A stretch of DNA of 64,000 nucleotides from NCBI GenBank assembly GCA_024401355.1, contig JAKSLF010000011.1:22363-86362 (forward strand), given 5' to 3'. The translations under genes and the position numbers were made by a program. Shown here piece by piece: positions 46,601 to 54,892 of the stretch. Source of the DNA: Bacteroidales bacterium. GTDB lineage: Bacteria; Bacteroidota; Bacteroidia; Bacteroidales; Marinilabiliaceae. The first letter of the stretch is position 1; each line of letters starts with the position of its first letter. The notes under the pieces are model-generated. The model was not told the DNA's origin. It worked only from the letters and a program-made list of their open reading frames with translations, and did no database searches.

Positions 46601-47896
46601 GTCAAGGATGAATGACACTTCCGGACACATCTTTCGCGCCGCTACATAGTGCGCCATGGTCTCTATCATACCATAGTTCAACGAATATGACGCCTTGATA
46701 AGGTCCTCACCATATCCTGTCGAACATCCTGCCGTGATCTTCAGGTCTACGTTCTCTTCTTTGCATCGCTCCGCAAGTCTCTCCAGGCCTCGACGTACTG
46801 CCATGATTGGGTTTCCGTCGTTGTGAGCGTAATACTTATATAATATCTCAGCTTTGCTGTTGATGATTACTATCTTCGTTGTCGTCGATCCCGAGTCTAT
46901 ACCAAGATACGTAGGCTCACCTGGCACGTATTTGTTCACGTCTATAACTGGCACATACGACTCCGATTTCTTGCCTCGCCACTCCAGATATTCAGCCTCG
47001 TCTTTGAAGATTGGAGCAAGGTCCACAAATGTCTTGTTCTTAACCACTTTGCTCTTTGGCTTCTCTATCGGAGCACCGTTCAGTCTCGCTGTCAACGACT
47101 CTATAGTGAATGGGTCATAGTCGTTTGGCGATAGCGCCGTTCCCCACGCTGGGATTACGTTCGCTCTCTCTTCCAATAGCACGTCGTTGTTTATGTCAAG
47201 TTGGAAGTAGTCTGCTATCGCTTTTCTCAATGATGATATAAAGGTAAGCGGACCACCACACATCAATACTTTTGGTCTCACCTGGCATCCATGGCTCAAT
47301 GCCGACGCTGTCTGCACGGCTACAGCTCTGAAGATCGATGCGGCAATGTCTTCCTTAGGCACGTTCCTCGCTATCAGGTTCTGGATGTCTGTCTTCGAGA
47401 ATACTCCACATCGCGATGCTATCGGATATATCATCGTCGACTTCTTCGCCAATCCATCAAGTTCTGTCACTTCCACACCAAGGCACAACGCCATCTGGTC
47501 TATGAAGGCTCCAGTTCCACCTGCACAGTTGCCGTTCATTCTCAGGTCTGTCACCGCACCACCACTCAGATACACTATCTTCGCATCCTCACCACCAATG
47601 TCGATGATGGTCGATATCTCAGGATGCACCTGCTTGGTATATTCTGTCGCAGCTACCACTTCCTGCACGAAGCAGATGTCATAGCGCTCGGCAACACCAA
47701 GTCCCACCGAACCTGTTATGGCCAGCGTGAACTGCTTGTCACCTATAGTCGAACTCAATTCCTTCAGGAATGTCTCCACCGCCAACTCCACATTGGCATT
47801 GTGACGACGATATGACGAATAAACTACTGTGCCGTTCTCATCGAGCACGACAATCTTGGCTGTGGTTGAGCCTACGTCAAGACCTATTCTATACAT
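43628..47896 (-). CDS. Acyl-CoA dehydratase activase-related protein (two BcrAD/BadFG ATPase domains plus DUF2229)
   Basis: A 1422-residue fusion. Two ASKHA ATPase domains lie in tandem: GLDVGSTTAKIVVLD (residue 4) and GIDSGSTTTKIVIIN (about residue 333), with IDIGGEDAKI and LDIGGQDMKA as phosphate-2 motifs. Each has Cys residues that in HgdC coordinate a shared 4Fe-4S cluster. A Cys-rich LGCKGCENQCQI (about residue 635) and a DUF2229/HgdB-like region (FTIGIPRALNMYEEFPFW, about 700) fill the rest. The family activates 2-hydroxyacyl-CoA dehydratases by ATP-driven electron transfer. No dehydratase is adjacent, so its partner and reaction are unknown. Long fusions of this type are common in Bacteroidota and anaerobes. 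Confidence 0.9.
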   Translation of the reverse strand: MYRIGLDVGSTTAKIVVLDENGTVVYSSYRRHNANVELAVETFLKELSSTIGDKQFTLAITGSVGLGVAERYDICFVQEVVAATEYTKQVHPEISTIIDIGGEDAKIVYLSGGAVTDLRMNGNCAGGTGAFIDQMALCLGVEVTELDGLAKKSTMIYPIASRCGVFSKTDIQNLIARNVPKEDIAASIFRAVAVQTASALSHGCQVRPKVLMCGGPLTFISSLRKAIADYFQLDINNDVLLEERANVIPAWGTALSPNDYDPFTIESLTARLNGAPIEKPKSKVVKNKTFVDLAPIFKDEAEYLEWRGKKSESYVPVIDVNKYVPGEPTYLGIDSGSTTTKIVIINSKAEILYKYYAHNDGNPIMAVRRGLERLAERCKEENVDLKITAGCSTGYGEDLIKASYSLNYGMIETMAHYVAARKMCPEVSFILDIGGQDMKAIYVDNGALTRMEINEACSSGCGSFIETFARTLNCEISDFVMKACQSQKPSDLGTRCTVFMNSKVKQVLREGASVSDIAAGLAYSVVKNCLFKVLKIKNYEELGNNIVLQGGTMRNDSIVKAFENLTGKTVFCNNIPELMGAYGCALYSQRMTERAMAEAGKDEVAASRPLASFLNSAEFQQKTLGCKGCENQCQITQYTFSNGGKYYSGNKCEKIFNNGSAAQTAGIDMSDVKYHDLFDRAADPEKQVPNPVFTIGIPRALNMYEEFPFWHTFFTACNVRVVLSSTSTYHNYEKGVHTVMSDNICFPAKLVHSHIYELGDMGVDRIFFPRVVYEKSEDATTSNSFNCPIIIGYPEVVQCSIDSKVPVDSPVTTFRDYDLQLKQLIKYMGQYGISKKVVKEAQKKAIAEYERFGNELRDKNLKAFEEGQKAGRMSIVLAGRPYHTDPLIQHKVSDMIAKLGVDVLTEEIARNMNIDERETFILKQWTFVNRILNSAQWTARQNNLVHFVETTSFGCGPDAFFVDEVRSIMNRHGKSLTLLKIDDINNVGSMKLRVRSLIESLKFSDEREVEVKPFVAPQRFMPEDKEIRTILTPFFTEYISPLLGSAFKPFGYNVVGLPLSDAESNDVGLKYSNNEVCYPATLIVGDFIKALQSGKYDLEHTAVAVTQLGQCRASNYPSLIRKAIVDAGFEKVPVIGIGGVDHYNDNPGFKLNLFKAAPIVLYSVFFGDWLSIFYHAIAVREVNRGEARKLRDAYLEKAKPLCEKNDYKAFLGLTREAAEAFNKIEINDKVYPKAGITGEIYLKFNPYSHKYVPDWLMEHGVEVIPSTVHNFFLRSFVNFHFNKKNHLKHFKVPSFVISLAESFIGNVMQKFEKEASVFKFFEPELDLKTISQYAEEVISLSAQFGEGWLLPAEVIAFMKQGCNNVVSMQPFGCIANHIVARGIEKKMKKMYPQLNMLSLDFDGGVSEANIANRLLLFIANMK

Positions 47897-47981
47897 TATA
47901 TTATAATGATCAATCTATTTTCTGTTCGTATACATATTGGGTCATCACACCACTAAAAGCACGATTATCCACAATATCGTG

Positions 47982-48013
47982 CAAAGATAAATAAAAAAAA
48001 CGTACAAACCAAA
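47982..48013 (-). promoter_or_regulatory. Promoter for the dehydratase activase gene
   Basis: On the minus strand TTTG (48013-48010), a 20-bp spacer and TATCTTTG (47989-47982), about 85 bp before the ATG. Confidence 0.7.
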
Positions 48014-48026
48014 TCCAAACTCCCTA

Positions 48027-49340
48027 CTAACTATCACTCACCATCCGCCTCCTAAACTCCTCCGCAAAGGCATATAGCGGAATGCACTCTAACCAGTCTT
48101 GCTTTATATACTTTTTCATCGAAAGACGGATCGCTGTCAAATCAGCATTTTTAGAAATAAATGTCTTTAACGATTTGGCATGAACATTCTCCTCTGCCTT
48201 GACTTCAACAGGATAAACCCTGCTTCCCATCTGAACTACAAAGTCAAGCTCTATCGTGGAGTTATCTACACTATGATAGTAGCATGGCACGCCCGCCGAC
48301 ATCATCTGGCTACATACAAACAATTCCGTAAATGCTCCTTTATATTCCGAAAAGATGCCATCACCAACTAGCACCGACGATGCCGGAGCATCCACCATGG
48401 CTCCCATCAAACCAACATCTAGCAGAAACAGCTTGAATGACGAAATGTCCTCATAAAATTTCAACGGCATTTTTACGGCATTCGTCCTGCTTATCTTATA
48501 AACAAGTCCAGCATCAACAAGCCATTGTATAGCCACTTCAAATTCCGAAGCCCTGGCACTCTTCTTTACCGCACCATAAATGAATTTCTTATTGTCTTTT
48601 GCCAATTGAGAAGGTATGCTACCCCAAACCATCTGGATTCTCGGCACTTGACTCAACGGAGCATGCTTCGAGAAGTCTCTCGAATAATCTTCTAGGATAC
48701 TTTTCTGACGCTTTCTAACCTCATTAAGCCCCAGGTTTTGCACGTATGCCAATACCGCCGACGGCATACCTCCTACATAATAATACTGACGAAGCAAATC
48801 GGTCAATTCTGTCGAAAGCACGTTTATAACGTCCCACTCGCCATTCCTCAGCTCTTCCACTATACGCTCCCTTCCAAGCGCTATGAGAAATTCTTCAAAC
48901 GACATCGGATAAAGCCTAAGCATATCTACTTTACCCACCGGAAACGATACTGCATCATGAAGCGATATACCAAGCAAAGAACCCGCTACTGCAACATGAA
49001 TCTCAGGAGCATCCTCACAGAAATATTTAAGAGACTCCAACGCTTGGGGACAATCTTGTATCTCATCTAAAATCACAAGAGTATCATTGGGCGTGATGTC
49101 TACTTGGGCTATTGCCGACAATCCTCTAAGCATCTTATCAACACCTCCACCCTCCTCAAACACTTCCCGAGCCTGTTTTTGACGGTCTAGACTGAAGAAT
49201 GCAACTTTATCATACTCTCGCTTGGCAAACTCAACCAAAAGGAATGTCTTACCGACCTGGCGAGCGCCATTCATTATCAATGGCTTGCGATTTATAGATT
49301 TCTTCCACTCTATCAATGCTTTATATAACTCTCTTTTCAT
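48027..49340 (-). CDS. AAA/DUF4143 ATPase no. 1
   Basis: A 437-residue ATPase of the archaeal-type AAA_14 plus DUF4143 family. Walker A is MNGARQVGKTFLLVEF (about residue 23), Walker B TLVILDEIQDCPQALE, sensor region AVAGSLLGISL, then PMSFEEFLIALG and YYVGGMPSAVLAYV. The C-terminal nuclease-like fold contains DNSTIELDFVVQMGSRVYPVEVKAE, the D-x(n)-E-x-K pattern of PD-(D/E)XK enzymes. Function is unknown; proposed roles include defence, toxin-antitoxin-like or DNA-processing. The ATG at 49340 (MKRELYKA) is chosen because further upstream the frame only translates a 33-bp tandem repeat. The promoter and repeat array lie directly upstream. A paralogue is at 56823-58154. Confidence 0.9.
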   Translation of the reverse strand: MKRELYKALIEWKKSINRKPLIMNGARQVGKTFLLVEFAKREYDKVAFFSLDRQKQAREVFEEGGGVDKMLRGLSAIAQVDITPNDTLVILDEIQDCPQALESLKYFCEDAPEIHVAVAGSLLGISLHDAVSFPVGKVDMLRLYPMSFEEFLIALGRERIVEELRNGEWDVINVLSTELTDLLRQYYYVGGMPSAVLAYVQNLGLNEVRKRQKSILEDYSRDFSKHAPLSQVPRIQMVWGSIPSQLAKDNKKFIYGAVKKSARASEFEVAIQWLVDAGLVYKISRTNAVKMPLKFYEDISSFKLFLLDVGLMGAMVDAPASSVLVGDGIFSEYKGAFTELFVCSQMMSAGVPCYYHSVDNSTIELDFVVQMGSRVYPVEVKAEENVHAKSLKTFISKNADLTAIRLSMKKYIKQDWLECIPLYAFAEEFRRRMVSDS

Positions 49341-49346
49341 TTGCTT

Positions 49347-49495
49347 TACACTTTTTCCGACGACAAACTGACGCAAATATACACTTTTTCTGACGACAAA
49401 ACAACACTTCACTACACTTTTTCCGACGACAAAACCGCTTTCCACTACACTTTTTCCGACGAATCTCGACCACAAACCCACACTTTCCCCAACCA
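49347..49495 (-). repeat. 33-bp-period direct-repeat array upstream of ATPase no. 1
   Basis: A 21-bp conserved unit (plus strand TACACTTTTTCCGACGACAA with a final A) starts at 49347, 49380, 49413 and 49446, exactly 33 bp apart; the fourth copy keeps 17 bp. A degenerate fifth copy is in phase at 49479. The 12-bp spacers differ. The unit nearest the gene lies in the 5-prime leader, the second fills the space between -33 and -7. Because 33 is a multiple of three, the frame through it reads FVVGKSV every 11 residues. It looks like an operator or iteron array rather than coding. Confidence 0.9.
49374..49404 (-). promoter_or_regulatory. Promoter for ATPase no. 1, inside the repeat array
   Basis: On the minus strand TTG (49404-49402), a 20-bp spacer and TATATTTG (49381-49374). 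The second repeat copy (49380-49400) occupies the spacer, and the first copy (49347-49367) begins at about the transcription start. Confidence 0.7.
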
Positions 49496-49548
49496 ATCCT
49501 CACAAAAAACTCCCCCAGCCATCACCAGCCAGAGGAGTCCTATCCGTA

Positions 49549-49570
49549 GAGACGTGGCATGCCGCGTCTC
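49549..49570. repeat. 22-bp palindrome downstream of the BspA-like gene
   Basis: GAGACG-t-GGCATGCC-g-CGTCTC is a near-perfect palindrome. Similar GAGACG...CGTCTC elements are scattered in Bacteroidales intergenic DNA. It may act as a terminator or a REP-like element; no T-run follows on the minus strand. Confidence 0.6.
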
Positions 49571-49572
49571 CT

Positions 49573-49600
49573 AATTTTCAATTCTCAATTCTCAATTATC
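49573..49600 (-). repeat. Four-unit heptamer array at the end of the BspA-like gene
   Basis: On the minus strand AATTGAT, AATTGAG, AATTGAG, AATTGAA. The array starts in the BspA-like stop codon (TGA at 49592-49594 is formed by the repeat itself). It matches the array at 2413-2440 in unit, copy number and position at a gene's 3-prime end. Confidence 0.8.
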
Positions 49601-52600
49601 AATTAACTTTCGTCCCATAATGTCATATTTCACTCCGTCACGGATGATCACTACTCTACCACCCTCGATGGTCTTGATGACTCTCTGACTATCGCCAGAC
49701 ACTTGTCCGACACCTGTCGGAATAAGTTTAGTGCCTTCAGCCGTACGAGTGTCAGTGTGGCCACAGTTGTTGTCGCAATATGCGGTCTCTGTGCCGTCAA
49801 CACCTACTTCAGCATCATTGTTATAGGTATATGTAGTGAAGAGGTGCTCGCTTTCAGTAGTCAAACCAGCCGCTACGTATGTGTCGTATAGCGCACAAGG
49901 CACGACATACGTCTTGTCTGTACCAAATTGGTCAATCAGTATGCTTGGATCTACCATGTCTGTATTGACATATTCAAGGTTATCGCACATAAAAAAGACG
50001 CCCCATTCCATACTTGTTATACTATTAGGTATAGTGACATTTTTTAAACCTTGACAATAACAAAAAACACCATATTCTAAGCTCGTCACCCCATCTGGTA
50101 TAGCAATGGACGTCAAGCTCTTACAGCTACTGAAAGCCATCGTTCCAATACTCGTCACACCATCTGGGATAGTTACGGAGGTCAGACTGTTACAGCCATT
50201 GAACACGCTTTCTTCAATAATCGTCACGCCATCAGGGATATTAATGGAAGTCAGGCTACTGCAGCCCCCAAAGGCACCGCTTCCAATGCTCGTCACGCCA
50301 TCAGGAATATTGATTGAAGTCAAGCCTCTGCAACCAGAGAAAGCAAAGTTTCCAATACTTGTCACGTCATCTGGAATTATTGTATTCTTACATCCAACAA
50401 TTAGAGTATTTGTCGAAGTCTCGATTATTGCATTGCAATTGTCTCGCGAATTAAAGTACTGGTTGTCTGCATCTACAGAGATGGAAGACAGACCACTGCA
50501 GTCACTGAAAGCAGAGCCTCCAATGCTCGTCACACCATCAGGGATGGTGATGGATGTCAGGCCGCTGCAGCCATAGAAAGCATAGCTTGGAATATACTCT
50601 ACAGATTCTCCTATATTCACTGTAGTAAGTGAAGAACACCCATCGAAAACATATCCATAACCTCCATAATCATTCACCATAGGGGCACATTTCTCTGCAT
50701 TGAAGTTTAATGTAGTTAGGCTGTTGCAGCCATAGAAAGCGTATTCTCCAATGTTCGTCACACTGCTAGGGATAGTGATGGATGTCAGACTGCTGCAGCC
50801 AGAGAAAGCCCTGCGTCCAATGCTCGTCACGCCATCAGGGATGTTAATGGATGTCAGGCCGCTGCAGCCCTCGAAAGCATCATCTCCAATGCTCGTCACA
50901 CTATTAGGGATGGTAACGGAAGTCAAGCCGCTGCAGCCGTTAAAAGCATAGTTCCCAATGCTCGTCACGCCATCAGGAATAACAACATCAGTCACCTCCT
51001 TACCATCAATATACAGATGCTCTGCATAGTATAGTGGATTACTACTAAAACTGGAGAAGTTTATCTTTACCCAATCCCCAATAGTCCCACCATAGTCCAC
51101 TCTTGTCAGACCGCTGCAGACGTAAAAAGCGACGCCTCCAATGCTCGTCACACTATTAGGGATGGTAACGGAAGCCAAGCCGTTGCAGCCATCGAAAGCC
51201 CAGCGTCCAATGCTCGTTACGCCATCTTTTATAACAACCGACTTTATATCATCTTTTGATGAATACCATGGATAATTCTCAATCTCCCAATAGTCATAGT
51301 TCCTCGTAATTGTCAGCACTCCATCATCAGACAACGACCATCCCTTGTCTATCCAGTCTTTCTCAAGAATCTCTACACTCGCCTTAGAATCAGCAAAATG
51401 TCTGCCACATACATTACATGTATATCCTTCCACATGACCGTCGGCCTCATCTGTCGCAGCTACCGCATCAGACCAAACGAGGTCGTGACTGGCAGGAATC
51501 ATCCAACTGTCAGCGGCAATCTCAGCAGTTGCCTCAGCATCGCTGTAATGCTTGCCACAAACACTGCAAGTGTAGTATTCTGAGTTGCCATCAGTTGTAC
51601 AAGTCTTCCCCACTGCATCATGTTTCACAAGGCTATGACCCTTGGCAGGAATTACCCAACTATTTTCAGCAATCTCAGTTGTCATTTCAGCATCTGCGAA
51701 ATGCTTACCACTAAATGTGCAGGTATAACCCTCAATATGACCATTAATCGTACATGTCTCTGCCAATGCATCTGACCATACAAGATTATGCTCACTTTCT
51801 ATCGTCAATCCAGCAGACACATACGTGTCACGCAATGTCTCATACTTCGTACATGGCACAATATACTTCTTGTTAGTTCCCAATGCACTCTTCAATATGC
51901 TTGGATCATCCATATCAGTATGAACATTCTTAAGACTACACCATTCGAAAGCGCAGTATCCAATACTCGTCACACTGTTAGGAATAGTAATGGAAGTCAA
52001 ACTACTGCAACCATTGAAAGCAAATTCTCCAATGCTGGTCACGCCATCAGGGATAGTGATGGTTGTCAAGCCTCTGCATTTATAGAACGCATAGTTTCCA
52101 ATGCTCGTCACGCCATCAGGAATAACAACATCAGTCACCTCCTTACCATCAATATATAGATGCTCCGCATAGTATAGTGGATTGCTATGTTCATTGGAGT
52201 AGTTTATCTTCACCCAATCCCCAATAGTTCCACCATAGTCCACTCTTGTCAGGCCGCTGCAGTCATAGAAAGCGGAGTTTCCAATGCTCGTCACGCCATC
52301 AGGGATAGTGATGGTTGTCAAGCCTCTGCAGCCATAGAAAGCGCGGTATCCAATGCTCGTCACGCTGTTAGGAATAGTTATGGAAGTCAAGCCGCTGCAT
52401 TCATAGAAAGCGTAGTCTCCAATGCTCGTCACGCCATCAGGGATTACAACATCTGTCACTTCCTCGCCGTTGATATACAGATGACCAGCATAGTAAAGTG
52501 GATTACTAGAAGGTCGGACGAAGTTTATCTTCACCCAATCTCCAATTGTTCCTCTGTAATCCACTCTTGTCAGGCCGCTGCAGTCATTGAAAGCGGAGTT

Positions 52601-53446
52601 TCCAATGCTCGTCACGCCACTGCCAATAGTTACGGATGTCAATCTGCGGCAGTAAGAGAAAGCATATTCTCCAATGCTCGTCACGCCATCAGGGATGTTG
52701 ATGGATGTCAGGCCGCTGCAACCAGAGAAAGCAGAGTTTCCAATGCTGGTCACGCCATCAGGGATATTAATGGAAGTCAGGCTACTGCAGCCCCCAAAGG
52801 CCGAGTGTCCAATGCTTGTCACGCCATCAGGGATGTTGATGGATGTCAGGCCGCTGCAACCATAGAAAGCATCCTCTCCTATGCTCGTCAACTTGCTATT
52901 CTCAGGGATGGTGATGCTCGTCAGGCTGCTGCATTTATAGAAAGCATAGTTTCCGATGCTGGTCACACCATCAGGGATGTTGATGGATGTCAGGCCGCTG
53001 CAACCACAGAAAGCAGAGTTTCCGATGCTGGTCACGCCATCAGGGATGGTGATGGAGGTCAGGCGACTGCAACCATAGAAAGCATCCACTCCTATGCTCG
53101 TCAACTTGCTATTCTCAGGGATGGTGATGGAAGTCAGGCGACTGCAAAATTCGAAAGCATAGGGTCCAATACTCGTCACACCATCAGGGATGGTGATGGA
53201 TGTCAGGTCACAGCCCATGAAAGCGTAGCTTTCAATTTCCGTCACATCGTATGTCTTGCCCTCATACGTCACCGATGCAGGTATCACAATATCACCTTCA
53301 TACTTAGAGTTATTTGAAGTGACAGAGATAGTGTTGGCGATGCTGGTTGCTTTATATTTGATGCCATCAACGACGAAAGTAAAAGTAACATGAGCAAAAG
53401 TAGGAGTGCAAGTTAATGCAAATATAATTGCGATTAATATTCTCAT
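49592..53446 (-). CDS. BspA-like surface protein with leucine-rich repeats
   Basis: A 1284-residue secreted protein. The signal peptide (LIAIIFALTCTPTFA) is followed by about 30 BspA-type LRRs of about 23 residues (pattern IPDGVTSIGxxAFxGCSxLTS), in two blocks. A middle Cys-rich domain near residues 560-700 holds two or three repeats of the form YTCxVCGKHxxDAEA, resembling a zinc-ribbon-like or Listeria-type repeat. A second LRR block follows, and the C-terminus (VKYDIMGRKLIDN) lacks a typical type IX secretion tail. BspA relatives bind fibronectin, fibrinogen or epithelial cells. The DNA is a tandem repeat prone to recombination, which makes assembly uncertain here. Confidence 0.9.
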   Translation of the reverse strand: MRILIAIIFALTCTPTFAHVTFTFVVDGIKYKATSIANTISVTSNNSKYEGDIVIPASVTYEGKTYDVTEIESYAFMGCDLTSITIPDGVTSIGPYAFEFCSRLTSITIPENSKLTSIGVDAFYGCSRLTSITIPDGVTSIGNSAFCGCSGLTSINIPDGVTSIGNYAFYKCSSLTSITIPENSKLTSIGEDAFYGCSGLTSINIPDGVTSIGHSAFGGCSSLTSINIPDGVTSIGNSAFSGCSGLTSINIPDGVTSIGEYAFSYCRRLTSVTIGSGVTSIGNSAFNDCSGLTRVDYRGTIGDWVKINFVRPSSNPLYYAGHLYINGEEVTDVVIPDGVTSIGDYAFYECSGLTSITIPNSVTSIGYRAFYGCRGLTTITIPDGVTSIGNSAFYDCSGLTRVDYGGTIGDWVKINYSNEHSNPLYYAEHLYIDGKEVTDVVIPDGVTSIGNYAFYKCRGLTTITIPDGVTSIGEFAFNGCSSLTSITIPNSVTSIGYCAFEWCSLKNVHTDMDDPSILKSALGTNKKYIVPCTKYETLRDTYVSAGLTIESEHNLVWSDALAETCTINGHIEGYTCTFSGKHFADAEMTTEIAENSWVIPAKGHSLVKHDAVGKTCTTDGNSEYYTCSVCGKHYSDAEATAEIAADSWMIPASHDLVWSDAVAATDEADGHVEGYTCNVCGRHFADSKASVEILEKDWIDKGWSLSDDGVLTITRNYDYWEIENYPWYSSKDDIKSVVIKDGVTSIGRWAFDGCNGLASVTIPNSVTSIGGVAFYVCSGLTRVDYGGTIGDWVKINFSSFSSNPLYYAEHLYIDGKEVTDVVIPDGVTSIGNYAFNGCSGLTSVTIPNSVTSIGDDAFEGCSGLTSINIPDGVTSIGRRAFSGCSSLTSITIPSSVTNIGEYAFYGCNSLTTLNFNAEKCAPMVNDYGGYGYVFDGCSSLTTVNIGESVEYIPSYAFYGCSGLTSITIPDGVTSIGGSAFSDCSGLSSISVDADNQYFNSRDNCNAIIETSTNTLIVGCKNTIIPDDVTSIGNFAFSGCRGLTSINIPDGVTSIGSGAFGGCSSLTSINIPDGVTIIEESVFNGCNSLTSVTIPDGVTSIGTMAFSSCKSLTSIAIPDGVTSLEYGVFCYCQGLKNVTIPNSITSMEWGVFFMCDNLEYVNTDMVDPSILIDQFGTDKTYVVPCALYDTYVAAGLTTESEHLFTTYTYNNDAEVGVDGTETAYCDNNCGHTDTRTAEGTKLIPTGVGQVSGDSQRVIKTIEGGRVVIIRDGVKYDIMGRKLIDN

Positions 53447-53457
53447 ATTGTAAATAT

Positions 53458-54363
53458 TTAGTCTTCAGAATATGGCATAACTAATATCGAACTTTGATTG
53501 TCATCTAATGGTAAATACAACTTGTTCTCTTGTTCACTACAAGATTGATCTGTGTACTCCACCTTATACAATAATATAGGGAAACTTCCATTGACTAGTT
53601 TTTCCAATACTTTGTATTTCCCATCACCAATCACAGAGTTATGATTATTTCTGTATATTATGATACACTTTATACATCCATCTATGTTCAAAAACAGGTC
53701 TTTATCAGTTTTTCGTTCTGCCAAAATCCGATATTCGTTTTCGTATGACCAATCCTCGGATTTATGAAAAAATACTCTACGACAATATTCGGCACATTTC
53801 TCTTCGTTGCCAATAAAGGATGACAACTCGTCCGAATTGACCTTAATGAGGTTAGTGGTGTCGTATTTTATCATTCCATCCACATGAAATATTTGCTTGG
53901 CTTTTTGCTCTTCTATTTTTTCTTTAATTTTATTCTTGTCAAAAACAAAGCATACTCCTTCACCGTTTTTGGAATAATTGCCCCACAAAGGCAAACAATT
54001 ATACATTCTGTAATTGAATGATTTTTTATAAGATGGGTCTACAGAAAAGCATAATTGACACAAGTGCGATACAAAATTCTTAGCTGTTTTAGTTGCATCA
54101 TTAGCTTTTCGCTCGGCTTCTTCGTCCGGAAAAAATGATCTAGTATAATTGTACGGACTACTATTGATGACGTATTTATCCCTTTCAGTAATGTCATTCA
54201 TTTGGGTCAATGGACCATATTTTAATGACATGCTTCCTAACACTATTACCGCTGTTTCGTAGCTAGAAAACTTATACAAATTATCTTTACTATCGAAAAT
54301 GCCAGCAATATGTTTCGCAGCATGCTCTTTATCCAAACGATTCAAATATGAAATATTACTCAT
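53458..54363 (-). CDS. DUF2971 family protein
   Basis: A 301-residue cytoplasmic protein without signal peptide. The family pattern is visible in LPLWGNYSKNGEGVCFVFD (about residue 130) and KSEDWSYENEYRILAE (about residue 210). An N-terminal LYKFSSYET is also typical. The function is unknown; DUF2971 genes are often found near defence or mobile genes. The ATG at 54363 (MSNISYLN) is preferred over an upstream non-canonical start. It sits 11 bp upstream of the BspA-like gene on the same strand, so the two may be co-transcribed, though they have no known link. Confidence 0.82.
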   Translation of the reverse strand: MSNISYLNRLDKEHAAKHIAGIFDSKDNLYKFSSYETAVIVLGSMSLKYGPLTQMNDITERDKYVINSSPYNYTRSFFPDEEAERKANDATKTAKNFVSHLCQLCFSVDPSYKKSFNYRMYNCLPLWGNYSKNGEGVCFVFDKNKIKEKIEEQKAKQIFHVDGMIKYDTTNLIKVNSDELSSFIGNEEKCAEYCRRVFFHKSEDWSYENEYRILAERKTDKDLFLNIDGCIKCIIIYRNNHNSVIGDGKYKVLEKLVNGSFPILLYKVEYTDQSCSEQENKLYLPLDDNQSSILVMPYSED

Positions 54364-54550
54364 AAATGTTATTCTCAAAAAATTTCCCCTTCATTCACGC
54401 AGAAGGTTTCTCGGCATTGCCCAAAAACAATGCATTTCACACTCTTGAAAATTAAAACTGACCTTTCTGTTTTTTTAATTTCCTCCTTCCGCCCAGCCCC
54501 CACAAGCAGATTTATTAATAGTTTTTTCATTACCCATCCCACACAAACAC

Positions 54551-54835
54551 AAAAAACGCAGGAGCCCCACCTCTGTTCATCTGTATCTGGGGCCCTCGGA
54601 CGGCCTTATCGGCAGACGAAACAGAATGACTCCTGCGTGTGCAGATATATTGCCACTCCGACGATGTGCAGCAGGACATTTGCGCCCCACGCACACCTCG
54701 GAATAGATATAATCTACCCGCAGCATCACTTCTGCTTTGTCATTGGCCGATGAAAATTTCCGAGGTTTTCAGATACCATCTGACAAGCATCATGTTGACG
54801 CTTTTATGTATTTATATGTCGTTCGTTTCCACGAA
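54551..54835 (-). ncRNA. Candidate structured small RNA with own promoter and terminator
   Basis: About 285 nt on the minus strand without a coding frame. A Bacteroidetes -7 box (TATCTTTG, 54849-54842) stands just upstream of the proposed 5-prime end. Stems: ACCTCGGAA/TTCCGAGGT (9 bp, 54695-54703 with 54758-54766), TGTGC/GCACA (54665-54669 with 54690-54694), GCCCCA/TGGGGC (54564-54569 with 54588-54593), and a closing 9-bp ACGCAGGAG/CTCCTGCGT (54556-54564 with 54630-54638) followed by TTTTTT. The layout of a phylum-type promoter plus terminator is like that described for Bacteroidales-1 RNA; I cannot confirm identity. The neighbouring 54379-54550 holds only a weak 51-codon frame. Confidence 0.6.
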
Positions 54836-54860
54836 ACACGGCAAAGATAACAATAATTTA
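54827..54860 (-). repeat. Promoter cassette copy 1 (upstream of the candidate small RNA)
   Basis: A 34-bp segment containing the TATCTTTG -7 box is nearly identical to sequences at 55830-55861 and 56426-56457. Confidence 0.8.
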
Positions 54861-54892
54861 CAAATGAGAGAGATTTTTACAAAGAAATGCTA

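Noticed and set aside
44981-46615. 544-codon plus-strand frame inside the dehydratase activase gene
   Set aside because: It lies antisense to a gene with clear ATPase motifs. Its composition (Cys, His, Tyr and Arg rich) is typical of a shadow frame.
49347-49495. CRISPR array
   Set aside because: Units of 16-21 bp with 12-17-bp spacers are too short, and no cas genes are present.
49347-49496. N-terminal extension of ATPase no. 1 with FVVGKSV repeats
   Set aside because: The extension translates the 33-bp operator-like array, overlaps the promoter, and is absent from the paralogue's protein.
52187-53317. 376-codon plus-strand frame with internal repeats opposite the BspA-like gene
   Set aside because: The repeats are the LRR DNA read backwards; the minus frame has a signal peptide and proper LRRs.
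54375-54530. 51-codon minus-strand frame starting MKKLLINLLVG
   Set aside because: The start looks signal-like, but the rest has no features and it follows a terminator directly. The support is too weak to call a gene.
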